From Microbacterium lemovicicum (GTDB taxonomy: Bacteria; Actinomycetota; Actinomycetes; Actinomycetales; Microbacteriaceae), in assembly GCF_003991875.1 (NCBI RefSeq), contig NZ_CP031423.1, positions 3,410,001 through 3,474,000 on the forward strand: a stretch of 64,000 bases of DNA, written 5' to 3'. The position numbers were made by a program, and so were the translations under genes. The notes beneath the pieces are model-generated. The model saw only the letters and a program-made list of their open reading frames with translations. It was not told the DNA's origin and did not search any database. Each line of letters opens with the position of its first letter. The first letter of the stretch is position 1. Shown here in pieces: positions 32,969-41,767 of this stretch.

Positions 32969-34090
32969 CTACGCTAACGCCCGACCCGCGTGGGCTTCTG
33001 GGAGGGTCTGGACAACGGATGCCGCGATCCGTAGGACCTTCTCGACAGACTCCTCCTCGCCTACCGAGATGCGCATGCCCTCGCCCGCGAAGGGTCGGAC
33101 GATGAGGCCCTCCTCTTCGAAGGCCGCGGCGGCGGCCAGGGTGTCGGCGCCGGTCGGCAGCCAGACGAAGTTGCCCTGCGCGTCGGGGACGCGCCAGCCG
33201 GCCTGGCGGAGCCCTGCGGCGAGCGCGTCGCGCCGGGCGGAGATGTGGCGCACCCGCTCCAGCAGTTCGGACTCGGCGGCAAGGCTCGCCAGCGCCGCCT
33301 CCTCGGCCTGCGCGGTGACCGACAGCGGGATGCTCGTGCTGCGCGCGGCGTCGAGGATGCGGGAGTCGCCGATGGCGTAGCCGACCCGGAGTCCGGCGAG
33401 CCCGAACGCCTTCGAGAACGTGCGGAGGGCGACGACGTTCGGGTGGCGCGAGACGCCGAGCACCCTCATGCCGTCGACGGAGCCCGGCGCGGTGACGAAC
33501 TCCGCGTAGGCCTCGTCGAGGATGATCAGGACGTCCTTCGGGACGGATGCCACGAACTGCTCGAACTCGTCGTGCGTCACCGCGGTGCCGGTCGGGTTGT
33601 TCGGGCTGCACACGATGACCGCGCGCGTGCGGTCGGTCACGGCCGCGGCCATCGCCGGCAGGTCGTGGCGCGCGTCCTCGGTGAGCGGCACCTCGACGGG
33701 GGTGGCGCCCGCGATGAGGACGAGTCCGGGGTAGGCCTCGAACGATCTCCACGCGTAGACGATCTCGTCGCCGGGACCGGAGACGGCGAGCATGAGCTGC
33801 GCCAGGATCGACACGCTGCCGGCGCCGATGTGCACGCCGTCGGGGTCGACGCCGAATCGCGTGGCGAGACGGTGGCGCAGACGGGAGGCCGTGGCATCCG
33901 GGTATCGGTTGACCGCGACCGTGGCCCGCAGCGCCTCGACGACCCCGGGAAGCGGATCGAACGGGTTCTCGTTGCTGGAGAGCTTGAACGCGTCGGCGCC
34001 GGCCTGCTTGCCCTGGCGATAGGGCGGCAGCGCCGCGATCTCGGGGCGGATGCGGACGGGGGCGGGGCGGGGGCCCTGTTCGTCTGTCAC
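32969..34090 (-). CDS. Histidinol-phosphate/aromatic aminotransferase family
   Basis: A 373-residue class I/II PLP aminotransferase of the HisC family. It opens with [15 protein letters not shown] and has [12 protein letters not shown] at about residues 36-47; the PLP-binding Lys lies in [17 protein letters not shown] (about 230). HisC makes histidinol phosphate, but actinobacteria carry aromatic aminotransferase paralogues in the same family. This copy sits 4 bp ahead of the branched-chain dehydrogenase genes, not in a his operon, so a role transaminating an amino acid whose keto acid feeds E1 is plausible. GTG at 34090 was chosen; the frame is open further upstream. Confidence 0.86.
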   Translation of the reverse strand: MTDEQGPRPAPVRIRPEIAALPPYRQGKQAGADAFKLSSNENPFDPLPGVVEALRATVAVNRYPDATASRLRHRLATRFGVDPDGVHIGAGSVSILAQLMLAVSGPGDEIVYAWRSFEAYPGLVLIAGATPVEVPLTEDARHDLPAMAAAVTDRTRAVIVCSPNNPTGTAVTHDEFEQFVASVPKDVLIILDEAYAEFVTAPGSVDGMRVLGVSRHPNVVALRTFSKAFGLAGLRVGYAIGDSRILDAARSTSIPLSVTAQAEEAALASLAAESELLERVRHISARRDALAAGLRQAGWRVPDAQGNFVWLPTGADTLAAAAAFEEEGLIVRPFAGEGMRISVGEEESVEKVLRIAASVVQTLPEAHAGRALA

Positions 34091-34171
34091 CCGTCCGAGT
34101 CTAGGAGCGCGGGTGCGCCGGAGACGAGAGGGCACGGTGTGCGCCGCGGCGGCCCGTGGGATCATGTGGCC

Positions 34172-34567
34172 ATGCGCTTCCTCATCCGCGTCGTCATCAA
34201 CGCCTTCGCGATCTGGGTCGTCACCCTGATCCCCGCGCTGCAGGTGCGGGTCATCGCCTTCCCGCCCGGAGACACGCTGCAGCTCGTGCTGACGCTGCTG
34301 CTGGTGGCGGTGATCTTCGCCCTCGTCAACTCGATCATCGGCACGGTCATCAAGGTGCTGGCGTTCCCGCTGTACGTCCTGACGCTCGGCCTCATCGGGC
34401 TGGTCATCAACGCGTTCCTCCTCTGGCTGACGGCGTGGATCACCTCGTTCTGGAGCTGGGGCCTGCGGGTCGAGGACTTCTGGTGGGGCGTGGTCGCGGC
34501 GATCATCATCTCGCTGATCAACTGGGTGTTCGGCCTCATCCTGCGCCCGGAGAAGAAGCGGGACTGA
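34172..34567 (+). CDS. Phage-holin-4-2-family (YvlD-like) membrane protein
   Basis: A 131-residue protein with four transmembrane segments and a basic end ([10 protein letters not shown]). The pattern [20 protein letters not shown], then [20 protein letters not shown], belongs to the Phage_holin_4_2/YvlD family, which is a chromosomal membrane family despite its name. It is divergent from the aminotransferase gene and overlaps the 3' end of the hydrolase gene by 32 bp. Confidence 0.85.
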   Translation: MRFLIRVVINAFAIWVVTLIPALQVRVIAFPPGDTLQLVLTLLLVAVIFALVNSIIGTVIKVLAFPLYVLTLGLIGLVINAFLLWLTAWITSFWSWGLRVEDFWWGVVAAIIISLINWVFGLILRPEKKRD

Positions 34568-35921
34568 GCGGCGCAGGCCCGGGCTGCGGGTGCGGCGCGG
34601 CCGGCACGGGCAGCACGCGCGCGGCGGAGTACTCCGTCACCTGCACGCTCGTCGCGGTGCCGAGCTCGTCGAAGACCGCACGGACGCCGTCCATGCGGGG
34701 ATCGCCCGAGCGGTCGAGCATGCCGGCGGTCTGCACGTAGCCGTCCATGCCGTGGGCGGGGAGCCCCAGATCGCGGACTCCGCCGGCTGGATCCGCCTCG
34801 CGCCGGGCGACGAAGCTCCCGGGCGCGCCGACCGCCTCGCGGTGGCCTCCGCCCTGCAGAGCCGCGACCGGGTCGTCGGTGTGCGCCACCGCGACGCTGA
34901 GCGTGCCGCCGCCCACGTCGGCCTCGACCGGCGAGCCGAACGTCACGTGCGTGCGGGCGTCGTACCCGGCCTCGAGCGCGACGTGCGCGGTGATCATCGC
35001 TCCCTGCGAGTGCCCGAAGTCGTGCAGCACGTCCCCGGGCTGCGCCCCGGCCTGCCGCAGCGCCTCGAGCGTCGCCTGGTAGGAGGCGGAGGAGACCCCG
35101 GCGTAGAGCTGGACGTTGGACAGCTCGTCGAAGGGGTCGTCGCCGCCGAACCCGGCCGGCGCCTGCGTGCCCGCGACGTAGAGGGCGAACTGCCGCGAGC
35201 CGTCGGGCATCGTGTACTTCTCGACCCGGATGCGTGACTCCCCTCCGCCGGGGATGCGCTCCGCAGCCTGCGCCAGCGTGGCCGGCGCGCTCGTGCGGCG
35301 CGTCGGGGCGAGGGGTCGCACCTGCACCGCGGCCGGCATGGCCGTCAGGCGCTCGCCGGACGGGATCGTCCCTCCGCCGATGCGCCGGACCGTCTGCCAG
35401 GCGCTGTAGGCGCCCGCGCCCGAGAGGAGCGCACCCCCGAACGGCAGCCACCAGGTTCCGGTGGCCGACTGCTTCGCGAGGTCGAGCGGCCACCCCGCCT
35501 CGGCGGCCATCACCGCCGCCCGTGCCGACAGGAGGGCGCCAGGGTGCCGGCGCTCGAGCGCGGCGATGGCGGCGTCCCATCGGGCCGCGGCGACCTCGTC
35601 GCCGCCCGCGGCGGCCAGGGCGCGCTGCGCCTGCAGCTCCACGAGGTCGTACACGGCCGCAGCATGGCGGAGCTCGGCGTCGAACCCCTCGGCCCGCGTG
35701 CGCTCGGCGTGGATGCGCACGACGAGGTCGGCGATGCGGGCGCTCAGGTGCCACTCCTCGCGGGGAAGCCGCCCCACGAGCGCTCCGGCCGAGCCGGCCA
35801 CGGCGGCGATGTCGTCGAGCTCGCGGCCGAGCACGCCGAACCCGTCCGCCGCCACGCGCAGCGTCTCGCTGTCGACCGACACCGCCCCGCCGCCGCGGAT
35901 GTCGAGGTCGCCGTCACCCAC
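34536..35921 (-). CDS. Alpha/beta-hydrolase with WXG-like N-terminal helical region
   Basis: A 461-residue protein. Residues 1-130 are helical, with an Ala/Glu-rich pattern ([20 protein letters not shown]) like WXG100/ESX-type proteins. A hydrophobic stretch (about 155-175) may be a membrane segment. The C-terminal half is a lipase-like hydrolase with GHSQGA as the nucleophile elbow, which sits in [20 protein letters not shown]; the Asp and His partners are probably in AHTDDP and LPAHGMDGY. The last 30 residues are Pro-rich. It follows a 91-residue helical protein gene on the same strand. It may be a secreted or membrane esterase. Confidence 0.8.
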   Translation of the reverse strand: MGDGDLDIRGGGAVSVDSETLRVAADGFGVLGRELDDIAAVAGSAGALVGRLPREEWHLSARIADLVVRIHAERTRAEGFDAELRHAAAVYDLVELQAQRALAAAGGDEVAAARWDAAIAALERRHPGALLSARAAVMAAEAGWPLDLAKQSATGTWWLPFGGALLSGAGAYSAWQTVRRIGGGTIPSGERLTAMPAAVQVRPLAPTRRTSAPATLAQAAERIPGGGESRIRVEKYTMPDGSRQFALYVAGTQAPAGFGGDDPFDELSNVQLYAGVSSASYQATLEALRQAGAQPGDVLHDFGHSQGAMITAHVALEAGYDARTHVTFGSPVEADVGGGTLSVAVAHTDDPVAALQGGGHREAVGAPGSFVARREADPAGGVRDLGLPAHGMDGYVQTAGMLDRSGDPRMDGVRAVFDELGTATSVQVTEYSAARVLPVPAAPHPQPGPAPLSPASSPGAG

Positions 35922-36023
35922 GGAACCCGCCGCCCGCCATGCGCCACGCGTCGGTGGCGCGGCACCCGCCCATCACACGCGGCCCACCCCGCACGCACCG
36001 GCATCGCGACGCGCGCTGCACGC

Positions 36024-36299
36024 TCAGCACACGCCACCCACCACGCGACGCAGCTGCGCCCACCAGAGGTCGTCGCCCACGGCTGCGGCGATCGCCTCGA
36101 CGCTCCCGACGTCGCTGCGCCACGCACTGACGGCGTCGCGGAACCGCCGCTGCGCCGGGGTGCTCCACGCGGTCAGCTCGCAGAGCCGCGTCGCGCTCGC
36201 GGCCGCATCGGCGAGCCGCGCTACCACCTCCTCCAGCCGCGACCGCGCCAGGGCGAGGTCGGCGGCGTCATCCGCGGTGCAGGGCGGGTCGAGCGGCAT
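36024..36299 (-). CDS. Small helical protein, possible WXG100-like partner
   Basis: A 91-residue mostly helical protein (for example LARSRLEEVVARLADAAASA near residues 16-35) ending in WWAQLRRVVGGVC. Its size, and the Trp residues in its C-terminal half, recall WXG100-type secretion partners, but no WXG motif proper is visible. It starts at ATG at 36299 and is divergent from the phosphatase gene. The alpha/beta-hydrolase gene follows after 102 bp. Confidence 0.65.
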   Translation of the reverse strand: MPLDPPCTADDAADLALARSRLEEVVARLADAAASATRLCELTAWSTPAQRRFRDAVSAWRSDVGSVEAIAAAVGDDLWWAQLRRVVGGVC

Positions 36300-36413
36300 G
36301 ATCCGATCGTGGCCGGCCGGGGCGCAGCATCCGTGTCCCCTCCCCCGCATTCGGGGGAATCTAGCGGGATCCCCATCCTGTGCAGGAGCGCACGGGCACG
36401 CCATGATGGCAGG

Positions 36414-36947
36414 GTGACCGCGAGCGCCCAGGAGCCGTTCCGCGTCGTCTTCGTCTGCACCGGCAACATCTGCCGGTCGCCGATGGCCGACATCGTGTTC
36501 CGGCAGCTGGCCCGCGAGGCGGGTCTGGGGGATCGGGTCGGCTCCTCCAGCGCCGGCACGGCGGACTTCCATGTCGGCGAGCCTGCCGACCACCGCACCC
36601 TCGCCGCGCTGCAGCGGCGCGGGTACGACGGCCGCCGACACCGCGGCCGTCAGTTCTCGCACGACGACTTCGTGCGCAACGACCTCGTCGTGGCCCTCGA
36701 TCGCAGCCACGAGCGGATCCTGCACGGCTGGGCGCGCTCGGAGGCCGACACCGGCAAGATCGCCCTCCTACTGTCGTTCGACCGCAGCGCGGGCACGCTC
36801 GACGTGCCCGATCCGTACTATGCCGGGCCCGGAATGTTCGATGAGGTCCTCGGTATGATCGAGGCCGCAGGCAGGTCGCTGTTCCATCAGCTCGAGCCGG
36901 CGATCCGCCCGTCGGCTCCGACAGGGCCTTCCACCACCCCGCAGTGA
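36414..36947 (+). CDS. Low-molecular-weight protein-tyrosine phosphatase
   Basis: A 177-residue phosphatase. The P-loop C15-TGNIC-R21-S (consensus CX5RS) opens the protein, and the general-acid Asp lies in LDVPDPYYAGP. It dephosphorylates Tyr, possibly in polysaccharide control, though no kinase is nearby. GTG at 36414 was chosen because the earlier ATG at 36403 runs into a stop after four codons. It lies 15 bp before purB on the same strand. The C-terminus (from residue 160) is a Pro/Ser/Thr-rich tail. Confidence 0.9.
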   Translation: MTASAQEPFRVVFVCTGNICRSPMADIVFRQLAREAGLGDRVGSSSAGTADFHVGEPADHRTLAALQRRGYDGRRHRGRQFSHDDFVRNDLVVALDRSHERILHGWARSEADTGKIALLLSFDRSAGTLDVPDPYYAGPGMFDEVLGMIEAAGRSLFHQLEPAIRPSAPTGPSTTPQ

Positions 36948-36962
36948 CAGGACGGCAGATCC

Positions 36963-38354
36963 GTGCCCGCTCTCCCCCCTCAGCCCCTCAGCCCCCTCGA
37001 CGGGCGCTACCGCGCACAGGTCGCCGGCCTGACGGACCACCTGTCGGAGGCCGGGCTGAACCGCGCCCGTGTCGAGGTCGAGGTCGAGTGGCTCATCGTC
37101 CTGACCGACCGCGCCCTCTTCGGCACCTCGCCGCTGTCGGAGGAGGGCAAGGCGCGGCTGCGCGCCCTGTACCTCGACTTCGGTCAGGCCGAGATCGACT
37201 GGCTGGCCGACAAGGAGGCCGTCACCCGGCACGACGTGAAGGCCGTCGAATACCTCGTGCGCGACCGCCTCACCGAGCTCGGACTCGACGGGATCGCCGA
37301 GCTCACGCACTTCGCCTGCACGAGCGAGGACGTCAACTCCGCCTCCTACGCCCTGACCGTCCGCCGTGCGGTGCTGGAGGTCTGGCTGCCCCGGCTCGAG
37401 CAGGTCATCGCGACCCTCCGCGAGCTCGCCGAGCAGCACCGCGATGCGCCGATGCTCGCCCGCACGCACGGCCAGCCGGCCACTCCGACCACGATGGGCA
37501 AGGAGCTCGCGGTGTTCGCGTGGCGGCTCGAGCGCGTCGCGGCGCAGGTGCGCGGCACCGACTTCCTCGCGAAGTTCTCCGGCGCCACCGGCACCTGGTC
37601 CGCGCACGTCGCCGCCGAGCCCGACGTCGACTGGCCCGAGCTGAGCCGCGCGTTCATCGAGGGCCTCGGCATCGGCTTCAACCCGCTGACGACGCAGATC
37701 GAGTCGCACGACTGGCAGGTCGAGCTGTACGACCGCATCCGGCACGCCGGCGGCATCCTGCACAACCTCGCGACGGACATCTGGACCTACATCTCGCTCG
37801 CGTACTTCACGCAGATCCCCGTGGCCGGGGCCACCGGCTCGTCGACGATGCCCCACAAGATCAACCCGATCCGATTCGAGAACGCCGAGGCGAACCTCGA
37901 GATCTCGGGCGGCCTGCTGGCGACCCTGGCCGGCACGCTCGTCACCAGCCGCCTGCAGCGCGACCTCACCGACTCGACCACGCAGCGCAACATCGGCGTC
38001 GCCCTCGGGCACTCGCTGCTGGCACTCGACAACCTCCAGCGCGGTCTCGGCGAGATCTCGCTGGCGCAGCCGGTGCTCGACGCCGACCTGGAGGCGAACC
38101 AGGAGGTGCTCGCCGAGGCGATCCAGACGGTCGTGCGCGCCGAGATCGCCGCCGGCCGCTCGCAGATCAGCGACCCCTACGCGCTGCTGAAGGACCTCAC
38201 GCGGGGCCGCCGGGTGGGTGCGGACGACATGGCCGCCTTCGTGAAGGGCCTCGACATCGGGGATGCTGCACGCGAGCGTCTGCTCGCCCTCACCCCGCGT
38301 ACCTACACCGGTCTCGCCTCGCAGCTGGTCGACCTGCGCCACGACGAAAGCTGA
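36963..38354 (+). CDS. purB: Adenylosuccinate lyase
   Basis: A 463-residue enzyme that performs two purine-pathway steps, releasing fumarate from SAICAR and from adenylosuccinate. The fumarase-superfamily signature SSTMPHKINPIRFEN is intact at about residues 293-307, and the catalytic His regions (TSEDVNSASYA, ARTHGQPATPTTMGKE) are present. It is the longer E. coli-like form (SPLDGRYRAQV at the start). GTG at 36963; it follows the phosphatase gene after 15 bp. Confidence 0.97.
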   Translation: MPALPPQPLSPLDGRYRAQVAGLTDHLSEAGLNRARVEVEVEWLIVLTDRALFGTSPLSEEGKARLRALYLDFGQAEIDWLADKEAVTRHDVKAVEYLVRDRLTELGLDGIAELTHFACTSEDVNSASYALTVRRAVLEVWLPRLEQVIATLRELAEQHRDAPMLARTHGQPATPTTMGKELAVFAWRLERVAAQVRGTDFLAKFSGATGTWSAHVAAEPDVDWPELSRAFIEGLGIGFNPLTTQIESHDWQVELYDRIRHAGGILHNLATDIWTYISLAYFTQIPVAGATGSSTMPHKINPIRFENAEANLEISGGLLATLAGTLVTSRLQRDLTDSTTQRNIGVALGHSLLALDNLQRGLGEISLAQPVLDADLEANQEVLAEAIQTVVRAEIAAGRSQISDPYALLKDLTRGRRVGADDMAAFVKGLDIGDAARERLLALTPRTYTGLASQLVDLRHDES

Positions 38355-38372
38355 CGCTGCCGGCTGCGCACG

Positions 38373-39200
38373 TCAGCTCTGCGGCGCGTGGTGGCCGAAT
38401 GCGGCGCGGTCGTGCACGCCCAGCGCGCGCAGCACGGACGGCACGATCGCCGTCGCGGTGCGTCGGTAGCCGAGCGCCGACGGGTGGAACCGGTCGAGAC
38501 TGAACATCTCGTCGGGGTTGGTGATGAAGAACGGCCCGACCACCGCGGCCAGGTCGACCGCGTACGCCCCGAGCGCGACCGCGGCGGTGCGCTGAGCGGC
38601 GGCAAGCTGACGCGACGCCCGGCCCCCGAGCGCGCGCAGCGGCTGCGGCACCGGGCGCAGGGCGCCGAGGTCAGGACACGTTCCCACCACCACGACGGCC
38701 CCTCGCCGCTGCAGCTCGCGGACGGCGTCGCCGAGGTGACGCACGGAGACCTCGACCGGCACGCGGTGCGTCACGTCGTTGCCGCCGACCACGATCACCG
38801 CGACGTCGCCGACGTCCGCCGCGGGCAGACGGGTGAGCTGCTCCGCGAGCATGGAGGACTCTGCGCCGACGACGGCGACCGTGCGCAGCTCGACCGCGCG
38901 TCCGGTCGCCCGGCTGATGCCCTTCGCCAGCCGCGCGCCGAGCGTCTCGGACGGCTGCACCGCACCGAGTCCGGCGGCGATGGAGTCGCCGAGCAGCACC
39001 AGCCGGACGGCATCGCCGCGCTTGCGCTTGTAGACACGGTCGGCGCTCGGCGCATCCTCCCCCAGCGGCTTGCCGATGAGCCGACGCGCGTGCGCCGCCT
39101 GGCGGGCGAGCACGACGCGGGCGGCGGCGGCGGTGCCCGCAACGACGCCGGCGCTCAGCAGCAGCGCGACGGGGAGGCGGGACGAGCGGAACGAAGCCAT
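38373..39200 (-). CDS. SGNH/GDSL hydrolase
   Basis: A 275-residue esterase-like protein. Residues 9-32 form a hydrophobic segment that could be a signal or anchor. The catalytic block I (LGDSIAAGLGA), block III (GGNDVTHR) and block V (DRFHPSALGYR, giving the Asp-x-x-His) are all present. Substrate unknown. It is convergent with purB, 18 bp apart. Confidence 0.9.
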   Translation of the reverse strand: MASFRSSRLPVALLLSAGVVAGTAAAARVVLARQAAHARRLIGKPLGEDAPSADRVYKRKRGDAVRLVLLGDSIAAGLGAVQPSETLGARLAKGISRATGRAVELRTVAVVGAESSMLAEQLTRLPAADVGDVAVIVVGGNDVTHRVPVEVSVRHLGDAVRELQRRGAVVVVGTCPDLGALRPVPQPLRALGGRASRQLAAAQRTAAVALGAYAVDLAAVVGPFFITNPDEMFSLDRFHPSALGYRRTATAIVPSVLRALGVHDRAAFGHHAPQS

Positions 39201-39260
39201 CGACTCCGTTCAATCACGCCCGGATGAACGCGAGGTGACGCAGAGTCGGATGCTTCGGGT

Positions 39261-39608
39261 TCAGCGACGCGGCGCGGGGCCCTCACCGGAGGCCGAGGCA
39301 TCCGGAGTCGTGTCATCCTGCGCATGACGGTCGCTGTCGTACAGCACCGGGCGGTCGACCTGCTTGGTCACCTGCGCCGGATCGACGACCAGGAGCATCA
39401 GCGCGAGTCCCACCAGCACGACGATGAAGGTGATGCCCGCGACGATGAGCCCCACCAGCAGGGCATGCCCGGATTGCCCGTCCTGCCGCTGCTGGAAGAA
39501 CCCCATCGAGATGAGCGTGACGATCCCGGCGAAGAGGGCGGCCCCGAAGGCGAGCCCGAGCAGCTGCACGGGCTTCATGAGATCGCGGCGGGTGGGCTTG
39601 TCGGTCAT
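39261..39608 (-). CDS. Small two-helix membrane protein
   Basis: A 115-residue protein with two transmembrane segments (about residues 13-35 and 48-76) and a hydrophilic tail rich in Asp and Pro. It overlaps the gene upstream by ATGA, so the two proteins are probably made together. Function unknown. Confidence 0.78.
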   Translation of the reverse strand: MTDKPTRRDLMKPVQLLGLAFGAALFAGIVTLISMGFFQQRQDGQSGHALLVGLIVAGITFIVVLVGLALMLLVVDPAQVTKQVDRPVLYDSDRHAQDDTTPDASASGEGPAPRR

Positions 39609-40336
39609 GCGGTGCCTCCCGGCGCCTCTTCGGTCGTCCGGAGGTCGGCGGACGCACGACTCGTCGAGGTGGATGCTGCGGCCTGCGCGACCGCGGACGA
39701 TCCGTCTGTGGTGACGGCGTCGGCGTCGCGCCGCGGGGAGAACCCGGCGATCGCCAGGTACACCGCGACGATGGCCGCGTAGCCGCCGAGCACGCCGACG
39801 CCGATGGTGATGCCGGTGAGCGTGAAGCTCCGGTCCGCCTCGGCGATGTAGTACTGCAGCGCGTACTGCGTGGGCACGAACAGCAGGGCCGCTCCGAAGA
39901 CGAGCGTGATGACCCCCACGGTGAGCGCGTCGCGGGCGGCCGCGCGCTCGGCCGAGACGCCCGGCGCCGCGGCGCGGAGGGCGCGTGCACCCGCGACCGT
40001 CTCGGTGAGACCGGTCGCCAGCGCCCACACGATCACCACGACGAAGAAGAGCGTGGTGGAGCGAGCGGTGGTGATGCCGCCGACCATTCCGGCGAGCAGG
40101 GAGACGATGCCCATCGTGACGCCGACCCACCGCTGCCCGGCGCGGAGGACGAGCCAGGCGGCGAGGCCGAAGATGAGGCCCGTCGCGATGGCGAAGCCGC
40201 TGAACACCGACAGGCCGATGCCCGCGGAGTGGTCGGGCGAGAAGGTGATCATGACCGCCGCGATCGCCGCGAACATCGCGCGGGCGAGCTGGACATGGCG
40301 CAGCTCGAAGGCGCGGGCGGGTGTGGCAGAGGTCAC
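39605..40336 (-). CDS. DUF308-like multi-pass membrane protein
   Basis: A 243-residue protein with about seven transmembrane segments, built of two similar blocks, resembling DUF308/HdeD-like proteins. Databases often label its Microbacterium relatives misleadingly as acyl-CoA synthetase; no such motif is visible. A short Ala/Ser/Thr-rich tail ends the protein. The GTG at 40336 is preceded by a leader carrying two copies of AAGAGAGAACGGG. Confidence 0.75.
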   Translation of the reverse strand: MTSATPARAFELRHVQLARAMFAAIAAVMITFSPDHSAGIGLSVFSGFAIATGLIFGLAAWLVLRAGQRWVGVTMGIVSLLAGMVGGITTARSTTLFFVVVIVWALATGLTETVAGARALRAAAPGVSAERAAARDALTVGVITLVFGAALLFVPTQYALQYYIAEADRSFTLTGITIGVGVLGGYAAIVAVYLAIAGFSPRRDADAVTTDGSSAVAQAAASTSTSRASADLRTTEEAPGGTA

Positions 40337-40346
40337 GACGGATCCA

Positions 40347-40391
40347 AAGAGAGAACGGGCGGCGTCATCCGAAGAGAGAACGGGGGATGAC
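40347..40391 (-). repeat. Direct repeat and small hairpin in the leader of the DUF308-like gene
   Basis: AAGAGAGAACGGG occurs at 40347-40359 and again at 40372-40384, 25 bp apart. GTCATCC (40364-40370) and GGATGAC (40385-40391) can pair around the second copy. Confidence 0.75.
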
Positions 40392-40463
40392 CCCATTCTA
40401 GATCGTCGGCTGTGCCCGGCTCCGGGGAGGCGTTCAGGTTCCGTCTCGGCCCCGGTGGCCGGT

Positions 40464-41015
40464 TCAGCCGGTCGGCTCCGGATCACGGGCCAGCCCGTCG
40501 ATGAGCTCGACACCGGGCAGGGCCGCGAGCACCGCGCCCGGCAGGGCGATCTTGGAGGCGCGCAATCCGGAGCCGATGATCGCCTCCTCCAGCTCGGCCA
40601 CGCGCACATCCATCAGAATCCGCCACGACGCGGGCAGCCCGAGCGGGGTGATGCCCCCGTACTCCATGCCCGTCGCGGCGACCGCGTCGTCCATCGCCGC
40701 GAAGCTCGCGCGCCGGGCGTCGAGGAGCTTGCGCACGACGCCGTTGACGTCGGCGCGCGTCGTGGCCAGGACCACGCAGGCGGCGGAGGTCGTGGTCTCG
40801 CCGCGACGTCCGGCGACGACCAGGCAGTTGGCCGAGGCCGCGAGGGCCATGTCGTAGGCGGCGCAGAACGCGGCGGTGTCGGCGAGCGCCGGGTCGATGG
40901 GCGCCACGCGGATGCGGTCGGCGAGCGACGGATCGAGCGCGGCGAGCGCCTCGCGCACGGGCACGGCGAGAAGCTCGGGCGCGCTGAGCGCGGGGACGAG
41001 GTCCAGTCGGGTCAT
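40464..41015 (-). CDS. YbaK/ProX-type aminoacyl-tRNA deacylase domain protein
   Basis: A 183-residue protein of the YbaK/EbsC family. Landmarks are the FCAAYDMALAASANCLVVAG block, the ACVVLATTRADVNGVVRKLL block containing the position of the catalytic Lys or Arg, and GMEYGGITPLGLPASWRILM. The family clears misacylated tRNA. The ATG at 41015 follows GAGGAG; an in-frame ATG ten codons earlier lacks it. Confidence 0.85.
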   Translation of the reverse strand: MTRLDLVPALSAPELLAVPVREALAALDPSLADRIRVAPIDPALADTAAFCAAYDMALAASANCLVVAGRRGETTTSAACVVLATTRADVNGVVRKLLDARRASFAAMDDAVAATGMEYGGITPLGLPASWRILMDVRVAELEEAIIGSGLRASKIALPGAVLAALPGVELIDGLARDPEPTG

Positions 41016-41104
41016 GTCCTGCTCCTCGGGTGCGATGCGACTCACGCCAGACTACGGAGCGACGCGGCATCCGTCGTCCCGAACCGGCGCCGGTCGCATC
41101 GCGG

Positions 41105-41434
41105 TCACGTCGCGGGCCGTCGCCCCTGGTCGGCCGCGCGCACCGCCGAGGCCCACACCCAGGTCTTGAACTCCCGACCGCCGATGACGAAGCGGATGCC
41201 GACGGCGTGCGGCGTCCACGCGCACGCGTCGGCGCGCACCTGCACGGGAGTCTCGCCGAAGCGCACCCACGCTGTGACGGGGCGTGGACGCGGATCACGG
41301 GTGAACAGCTCGGCGTCGAGCTGCAGCTCGAGGTCGGAGAGGGTCTGAAGTGCGCCGGAGCGGGCGATGCGTTCGAGGACCCGCTCGTCCATCTGCCGAT
41401 CGACGTGATCGGCGTACCTCCGGTTGGTCCCCAC
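41105..41434 (-). CDS. Conserved hypothetical protein
   Basis: A 109-residue protein, compactly beta-rich with several Trp (VTAWVRFGETPVQV, then ACAWTPHAVGIRFVI, then FKTWVWASAV). I think I have seen similar sequences in other Microbacteriaceae but can name no family or function. The GTG at 41434 gives a protein starting GTNRRYADHVD; the frame is open to 41461. It is divergent from the small gene at 41507. Confidence 0.65.
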   Translation of the reverse strand: MGTNRRYADHVDRQMDERVLERIARSGALQTLSDLELQLDAELFTRDPRPRPVTAWVRFGETPVQVRADACAWTPHAVGIRFVIGGREFKTWVWASAVRAADQGRRPAT

Positions 41435-41506
41435 GACGGTTCCGCATCCTTCCCCGGCCACCGACGCTCTCGCGCTTGTCGAAACTTTGTTCTACCCTAG
41501 GCTCCC

Positions 41507-41767
41507 ATGGACACCGCGAGAATCGATCATGAGGTCACGATATGGATGACCGGCGACATCCCCAGCAGGATGTTCTTCGCGGGGCGGCGATGGACGGTGA
41601 CCGACGTGCCGACGCGTCTGCGCGAGTCGGTCTGGGCCTCCGGCGCGGCCCCGCGGCGCGGGCTCTACGGCTGGCGGTTCCAGGCGACGGACGTCGAGGG
41701 CGCGTCGTTCGTCTTCGACGTCTTCCGCGCCCAGGACTCCTGGCACGTGCACCGTTCCTACTGCTGA
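41507..41767 (+). CDS. Small DUF6504-like protein
   Basis: An 86-residue protein of short beta strands and several Trp (MFFAGRRWTVTDVPTRL, GWRFQATD, DSWHVHRSYC). The pattern recalls the DUF6504-type family but the match is weak. Its 3' end overlaps the convergent aminotransferase gene by 10 bp. Function unknown. Confidence 0.65.
   Translation: MDTARIDHEVTIWMTGDIPSRMFFAGRRWTVTDVPTRLRESVWASGAAPRRGLYGWRFQATDVEGASFVFDVFRAQDSWHVHRSYC

Noticed and set aside
34172..34567. Phage remnant, because of the holin-family name
   Set aside because: The family is chromosomal (YvlD-like), and no phage gene lies nearby.
39605..40336. Acyl-CoA synthetase
   Set aside because: The sequence has only membrane helices and no AMP-binding motif.
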